A stretch of DNA of 10,274 bases from Actinomycetota bacterium (lineage in GTDB: Bacteria > Actinomycetota > Thermoleophilia > Solirubrobacterales > Solirubrobacteraceae). How positions within the stretch are numbered: position 1 is the stretch's first letter; every line of letters starts with the position of its first letter. The notes beneath the pieces were generated by a model. The model was given only the letters and a program-made list of their open reading frames with translations. It made no database searches and was not told where the DNA came from. Location: positions 1 to 10,274 of the forward strand of contig WLNV01000043.1 in the NCBI GenBank assembly GCA_009699615.1. The letters run 5' to 3'. Positions 7,701 through 10,274 of this stretch are shown here, in pieces. The position numbers and the translations under genes were made by a program.

Positions 7701-10126
7701 CAAAGACAGTCGGCACGGGCGACACGGCGTTCAAGTTCAAGGCCACCAACGGCCTGAGCGACCCATTTGAAATCACCGTTACCGGGCAGGGCACCGAGTC
7801 GAAGAAGATCAGCAACGTCACACCGGGCAATGAATACTCAATCTCCGAGGGTCCGGCGACCGGCTGGCAGCACACCGGCCTCAAGTGCGAAGGCGGCGGA
7901 AGCCCCTCCTACGACGGGTTCAATAAGGCGACGATCACGCCGGCAGCAGGCGAGAACATCACCTGCACCTACACCAACACGCAAGACGCAACGGTGACTA
8001 TCAACAAGGGAACGGTGCCAAGCAGCGACAACTCAACCGAGTTTGGTTTCACGTCGACACTGCCAGGCTCGGACTTCGTGCTCACCGGCAACGGCGCGAC
8101 GACCGGCATGATCAGCGTCACACCGAACCCAACCGACCCTTACAAGGTCACTGAGAACTCGGCGCCGGGCTGGCAGTTCACGAACCTGGACTGCACCGAA
8201 ACCAAGAGCGTTGAAATCACCGACGCAACAGTCGCTATCAACCCGCAGCCAGGCGAGAACATCACCTGCACCTACACCAACACGCAAGACGCAACGGTGA
8301 CTATCAACAAGGCGACGCTGCCAAGCAGCGACAACTCAACCGAGTTTGATTTCACCTCGACACTGCCAGGCTCGAACTTCGTGCTCACCGGCAACGGCGA
8401 CACGACCGGAAAGATCAGCGTCACACCGAACCCAGCTGAGCCATACAAGGTGACTGAGAACGCGACGACCGGCTGGCAGTTCACGAAGCTGGAGTGCAGT
8501 GACACGAAGAGCGTTGAAATCGACGGCGCATCCGTCGCGATTAGCCCGCAGCCAGGCGAGAACATTGCCTGCACCTACACCAACACGCAAGACGGCACGA
8601 TCAAGGTCGTGAAGTCGGTGCTGCCGGAGGCCGACCCGGGCGTATTCAACCTCCAGATCGGTGGCAAGACCTACGCTGAGAACGTTCCCAACACGGACAC
8701 CAACAGCACCGGCGTTCAGACCTTCGCGCCAGGCGAATATCCGATCGGCGAGACCGCTGGAACCGACCCGGTTACCGATCTGGAGAACTACAAGGCGAGC
8801 TACGACTGCGGCAAGGCGAGCTTCGACTCCGAGACCCGGACCGTCACGCTGAACCCCGGCGAGGATGTCGTCTGCACAATCACCAACACCCGCAACACGG
8901 GCACGATCACGCTCAAGAAGAGCTTGGATCCAACGACCGACGGCGGCAAGTTCAACTTGGCAATTGGCGGAACTGTCTACGCCGAGAACGTCGGCCACAA
9001 CGGCACAACCGAGGCTCAGACGCTGAACTCAGGAACCAGCTACTCGCTCGACGAAACCGCTGGCACTGGAACATCGCTTGACAACTACACGAGCGAGCTC
9101 GCCTGCACCGAGAGCGACGAGCCGATTCCGGTAGTCGAATCGAGCGTCCAGCTCGGAGCAGGGCAGAACATCATCTGCACCTTCACCAACACCCGCAAGA
9201 CCGGCACGATCACGCTGAAGAAGACGCTCGCGCCGGCCAATGATCCGGGCCTCTTCAACCTGCAGATTGGCGGCAGCACGCTGGCGAGCAATGTTGGTGG
9301 CGGCGGCACAACCGGAGCCCAGGCATTGCCAGCGGGCGCCAGCTACACGCTCGGTGAGACTGCCGGGACAGGCACAAGCCTCGCCGACTACGCGGCGACG
9401 CTGGACTGCAGCGACGCTCAGGGCCCGGTGACGATCACCGACTCCAGCGTTGCTCTGGGAGCTGGCCAGGAGATCACCTGCAACCTGACCAATACGCGAA
9501 AGACGGGCACGGTGACGATCACGAAGAACGTCACCGACGGATCGGCAGGCACGTTCGCCTTCTCCGGCACGATCGGGCCGAACTTCACGCTCGATACAGG
9601 CCAGTCGACCCAGTTCACGCTCGCACCCGGCACATACACGGTGACGGAGGGTCTGTCGGCAGCGTTCACGCTGCAGGCTCTCACTTGCACCGACAGCGGA
9701 GACGCGTCCGGCGGCTCGACCGTTGATGTCCCAACCGGAACGGCGACGATCAACCTGCAGAGCGGCGAGGCCGTCACCTGCACCTACCTCAACGCACCAG
9801 GCGGCGGCGTGCTGCCGGGAGTCACGGGGACGGCGAGGGTCAGCGGCGCCAACGGATGCGCCTCAGGTAAGTACACATACGCGCGAGTTAGAGGCACGAA
9901 CATTGCCTCCGTCAAGTACTACCTCTACGGCAAGCTCGTGAAGACACTGACGAAGCGCAACAAGAGCATCTACTACCAGCTCAACCAGCCGGTCAGCAAG
10001 CTCCGCTACGGGGTCTCGCTTGTGACAGCAAGGGTGACGTTCGTTCAGAACTCGACGCCAGCGACGAAGACGATGACGATCAGGCTCAGCCGCTGCCGCC
10101 CAGCCACACCGCGCTTCACCGGCTGA
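4739..10126 (+). CDS. Giant secreted VWA adhesin-like protein with 13 SpaA/CnaB-like modules
   Basis: A 1795-residue exported protein. Residues 1-31 are a signal peptide (RNLIRR, hydrophobic core, AMA cleavage). Residues 32-160 are a beta-rich region with 'GGTWYAREKTPASGW', resembling a prealbumin-like strand. Residues 163-362 are a von Willebrand A domain with a full MIDAS: D173-T-S-G-S177, T249 (GYTNW) and D271 (FITDG). C162 and C363 bracket it and could form a disulfide. Thirteen modules of 98-105 aa follow (365-1687), each beginning like 'LTVKKSL' or 'VTINKAT', with a central 'VGETAGT' or 'VTENxTxGW', and ending 'CTITNT' or 'CTYTNT'. Residues 1688-1795 are a C-terminal beta domain bounded by two Cys. 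There is no LPXTG motif or C-terminal TM helix. The layout recalls VWA pilus-tip adhesins such as RrgA or SpaC, though sortase-independent. The ATG at 4739 follows GGAGA (4729-4733); a GTG at 4670 would put 23 residues before the signal peptide. Ligand unknown. Confidence 0.9.
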   Translation: MLNRNLIRRSASTAVLSMLTVLAIGAPAAMAATSSGKLNALKGGYRNIGTNTATNYAKPIAGAQLEYASSSSFLSPTAFPLTDAAGSTTTPSNVSGGTWYAREKTPASGWLNLASLDWDGSSKPYVGKAAVDGGTSTVSVDNGASTRFVNALVNPLLPSGTCGTGLKVLLVLDTSGSTSGYNDDYNQAATAFVTALSGTPSSVKISSFADSVSSGNATPYDMSTVAGQNSAKTRINNIYPNNTSGSGYTNWDAALQDASKAQVDAVVFITDGSPTLRVGGSTNSPGQIDDITYAIASANTAKDPDNIPGNADDQSLLAVGVGNGVAVENLKAVSGPLEGTDYVAAADPAALTALLKSIASKLCPGSITLNKKLVPSNDPGLFNLKINNVTKKTDATDGGTTGKQTLDPGLYPISEAGGTGTLLTDYSATTACLDQDNKNVPVTAGKVQLDTGKDLTCTITNTRKTGTLTVKKSLSPSNDPGLFNLKIDNVTKKADATDGGTTGQQTVNTGNHQVGESNGTNTGLDNYTSSILCKDGNSTVASGSGTSLSPVPVADGKDIICTITNTRKTGKLTVKKSLSPSTDPGLFNLQIDSVTKKTDATDGGTTGQQTANTGIRTVGETAGTNTTLSGYTSSIICKDGASTAGSGKGTSLDVRVDEGKDIICTITNIKDATLTVKKSLSPSNDPGLFNLQINGITKKTDATDGGTTGQLEVTEFNNNVGETAGTGTTLSDYTSSILCKDGDTTVASGNGTSLADVPVAESKDIICTITNTRKTGKLTVKKSLSPSNDPGLFNLQIDSVTKKADATDGGTTGQQTVKPGIYEVGETQGTNTDLSDYTSSIRCKDGVNTVTSGPGTSLSRVPVGDGEDIICTITNIRDASVTIEKATLPSSDTETKFGFTSTLPGSDFSLTGNGAKTGKISVKPNPTDPYKVTENSTTGWQFTKLDCGDTKSVEITDATVAINPQPGENITCVYTNTQDATVTIAKETKTVGTGDTAFKFKATNGLSDPFEITVTGQGTESKKISNVTPGNEYSISEGPATGWQHTGLKCEGGGSPSYDGFNKATITPAAGENITCTYTNTQDATVTINKGTVPSSDNSTEFGFTSTLPGSDFVLTGNGATTGMISVTPNPTDPYKVTENSAPGWQFTNLDCTETKSVEITDATVAINPQPGENITCTYTNTQDATVTINKATLPSSDNSTEFDFTSTLPGSNFVLTGNGDTTGKISVTPNPAEPYKVTENATTGWQFTKLECSDTKSVEIDGASVAISPQPGENIACTYTNTQDGTIKVVKSVLPEADPGVFNLQIGGKTYAENVPNTDTNSTGVQTFAPGEYPIGETAGTDPVTDLENYKASYDCGKASFDSETRTVTLNPGEDVVCTITNTRNTGTITLKKSLDPTTDGGKFNLAIGGTVYAENVGHNGTTEAQTLNSGTSYSLDETAGTGTSLDNYTSELACTESDEPIPVVESSVQLGAGQNIICTFTNTRKTGTITLKKTLAPANDPGLFNLQIGGSTLASNVGGGGTTGAQALPAGASYTLGETAGTGTSLADYAATLDCSDAQGPVTITDSSVALGAGQEITCNLTNTRKTGTVTITKNVTDGSAGTFAFSGTIGPNFTLDTGQSTQFTLAPGTYTVTEGLSAAFTLQALTCTDSGDASGGSTVDVPTGTATINLQSGEAVTCTYLNAPGGGVLPGVTGTARVSGANGCASGKYTYARVRGTNIASVKYYLYGKLVKTLTKRNKSIYYQLNQPVSKLRYGVSLVTARVTFVQNSTPATKTMTIRLSRCRPATPRFTG
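5831..7369 (+). repeat. Type-A modules 1-5 (in-gene tandem repeat)
   Basis: Five tandem copies encode residues 365-877, starting at residues 365, 466, 570, 671 and 776. The shared protein pattern is a 'LTVKKSLSPSNDPGLFNL' first strand, 'TDATDGGTTG', 'VGETxGT', 'DYTSSIxCKDG' and 'DIICTITN'. Copies 2-5 are close at the DNA level: the spacing of the 'LTVKK' codons is 312, 306 and 312 nt, and CAATGATCCTGGCCTTTT occurs at 5866, 6169, 6787 and 7099. This implies recent duplication or gene conversion. Confidence 0.93.
7370..8590 (+). repeat. Type-B modules 1-4 (in-gene tandem repeat)
   Basis: Four copies encode residues 878-1284, starting at residues 878, 979, 1083 and 1184. Modules 1, 3 and 4 share 'FTSTLPGSDF.LTGNG', 'PYKVTENSTTGWQFT', 'TKSVEITDATVAINPQPGENITC' and 'YTNTQDATVTI', and the last two have a period of exactly 303 nt. 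Module 2 (979-1082) keeps the frame residues and 'GW' but has a different body ('FKATNGLSDPFEITVTGQGTESKKI'). Confidence 0.92.
8591..9505 (+). repeat. Type-A modules 6-8 (diverged copies)
   Basis: Three more type-A modules encode residues 1285-1589, starting at residues 1285, 1388 and 1489. They share 'DPGLFNLQIGG', 'GETAGTGTSL' and 'CTxTNTRKTGTITLKK' with the first block but use 'TYAENV' or 'TLASNV' instead of the 'TKKTDATDGG' segment. They are more GC-rich and more diverged from each other at the DNA level, so they look older than modules 2-5. Confidence 0.88.
9506..9799 (+). repeat. Final single module (type C)
   Basis: Residues 1590-1687 form a shorter, 98-aa version of the same fold: 'GTVTITKNV', 'FAFSGTIGPNFTLDTGQSTQFTLAPGTYTVTEG', 'LTCTDSG' and 'AVTCTYLNAPGGG'. 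It keeps the Lys, Glu, Asn and two Cys positions but lacks the type-A and type-B signatures. It is the transition to the C-terminal domain. Confidence 0.8.
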
Positions 10127-10140
10127 GCGCCCGCAGCTTG

Positions 10141-10177
10141 CCCGCCCGCCCAGCGCTCAGTTAGCGCCGCGGGTGGG
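10141..10177. terminator. Bidirectional hairpin terminator candidate
   Basis: CCCGCCCGC (10141-10149) pairs with GCGGGTGGG (10169-10177), nine pairs with one G-U on the plus transcript. Inside it GCGCT (10153-10157) pairs with AGCGC (10163-10167) around a five-base loop. It lies 14 bases after the surface-protein stop and covers the last codons of the convergent minus-strand gene. There is no U-tract on either side, which is common for terminators in high-GC actinobacteria. Confidence 0.6.
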
Positions 10178-10274
10178 ACTTGCTGCTGGCGGAATGCTTC
10201 TTCCGCTTAGCCTTCGTCTTCGGCTTGCTCTTCGCTTTTGGCTGCTTCTTGATCTTCGGATGGGCTGCGGAAGA
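10161..10274 (-). CDS. 3' end of a convergent gene with a Lys-rich C-terminal tail (partial)
   Basis: The minus-strand frame entering from the right edge is open for 37 codons to a TAA at 10163-10161. It encodes a strongly basic, low-complexity tail: 'KIKKQPKAKSKPKTKAKRKK', then 'HSASSKSHPRR'. The alternating Lys-Pro/Ala pattern resembles disordered C-terminal tails of nucleic-acid-binding or envelope-associated actinobacterial proteins. The body of the protein is outside the window, so no function can be given. The frame is supported by the lack of stops, the coherent Lys/Arg/Ser/Pro composition and the hairpin placed at its stop. Confidence 0.6.
   Translation of the reverse strand, partial: SSAAHPKIKKQPKAKSKPKTKAKRKKHSASSKSHPRR

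Noticed and set aside
8336..8998. Long minus-strand open frame opposite the surface-protein repeats (and similar ones at 7246-7650, 8272-8574, 9418-9783)
   Set aside because: They are antisense to a clearly coding, repeat-structured gene. Their products are repeats of each other only because the sense modules are, and they show no domain signature or ribosome site.
5831..9799. Regular repeats as a CRISPR array
   Set aside because: Units are about 300 nt, coding throughout in one frame, and have no short repeat-spacer structure.
9812..9829. LPGVTG near the C-terminus as a sortase motif
   Set aside because: It is not LPXTG, and it is followed by about 98 residues of soluble beta domain instead of a TM helix and basic tail.

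Overview
The window looks like chromosomal DNA of a high-GC Gram-positive bacterium, most likely an actinobacterium of the class Thermoleophilia (Solirubrobacterales type). This placement is inference. It rests on a GC-rich base composition with strong GC at third codon positions, an actinobacterial-style acyl-CoA carboxyltransferase, a 'DQGVD...GPHLEIGF' type of M23-like protein, and a secreted Ig/prealbumin-repeat protein that ends in a cysteine-bounded beta domain ('GC...VKYYLYGK...SRC') of a kind I associate with that class. No rRNA or marker gene is present to confirm it.

Layout. Positions 1-553 (+) hold the 3' end of an acyl-CoA carboxylase beta (carboxyltransferase) gene. It meets, tail to tail, a minus-strand three-gene operon (3223 down to 550): an ArsR-family repressor, a small two-helix DUF2892/YgaP-like membrane protein and a 702-aa MMPL/RND transporter. 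The first two genes overlap by ATGA and the last two are 2 nt apart. An inverted repeat sits directly at the arsR start. Upstream on the same strand (4419 down to 3307) is a secreted coiled-coil protein with a C-terminal LytM/M23 domain whose metal ligands are altered. A 319-bp divergent intergenic region (4420-4738) carries a 12-bp perfect palindrome and a small hairpin but no promoter I can call with confidence.

The right half is a single gene (4739-10126, +) for a 1795-aa secreted protein: signal peptide, N-terminal beta region, von Willebrand A domain with intact MIDAS, thirteen tandem modules of about 100 aa, and a C-terminal beta domain with no LPXTG anchor. Every module keeps a Lys in the first strand, a Glu in the middle and an Asn in the last strand, the pattern of Lys-Asn isopeptide-forming CnaB/SpaA-like folds. 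Every module also keeps a Cys pair. The protein looks like a sortase-independent, doubly cross-linked adhesin stalk with a metal-binding head. A strong hairpin follows it, and the window ends in the Lys-rich 3' end of a convergent gene.

Functionally, the regulated exporter operon and the cell-surface pair (peptidoglycan-associated M23-like protein and giant adhesin) are separate units. The shared theme of the right half is the cell envelope.
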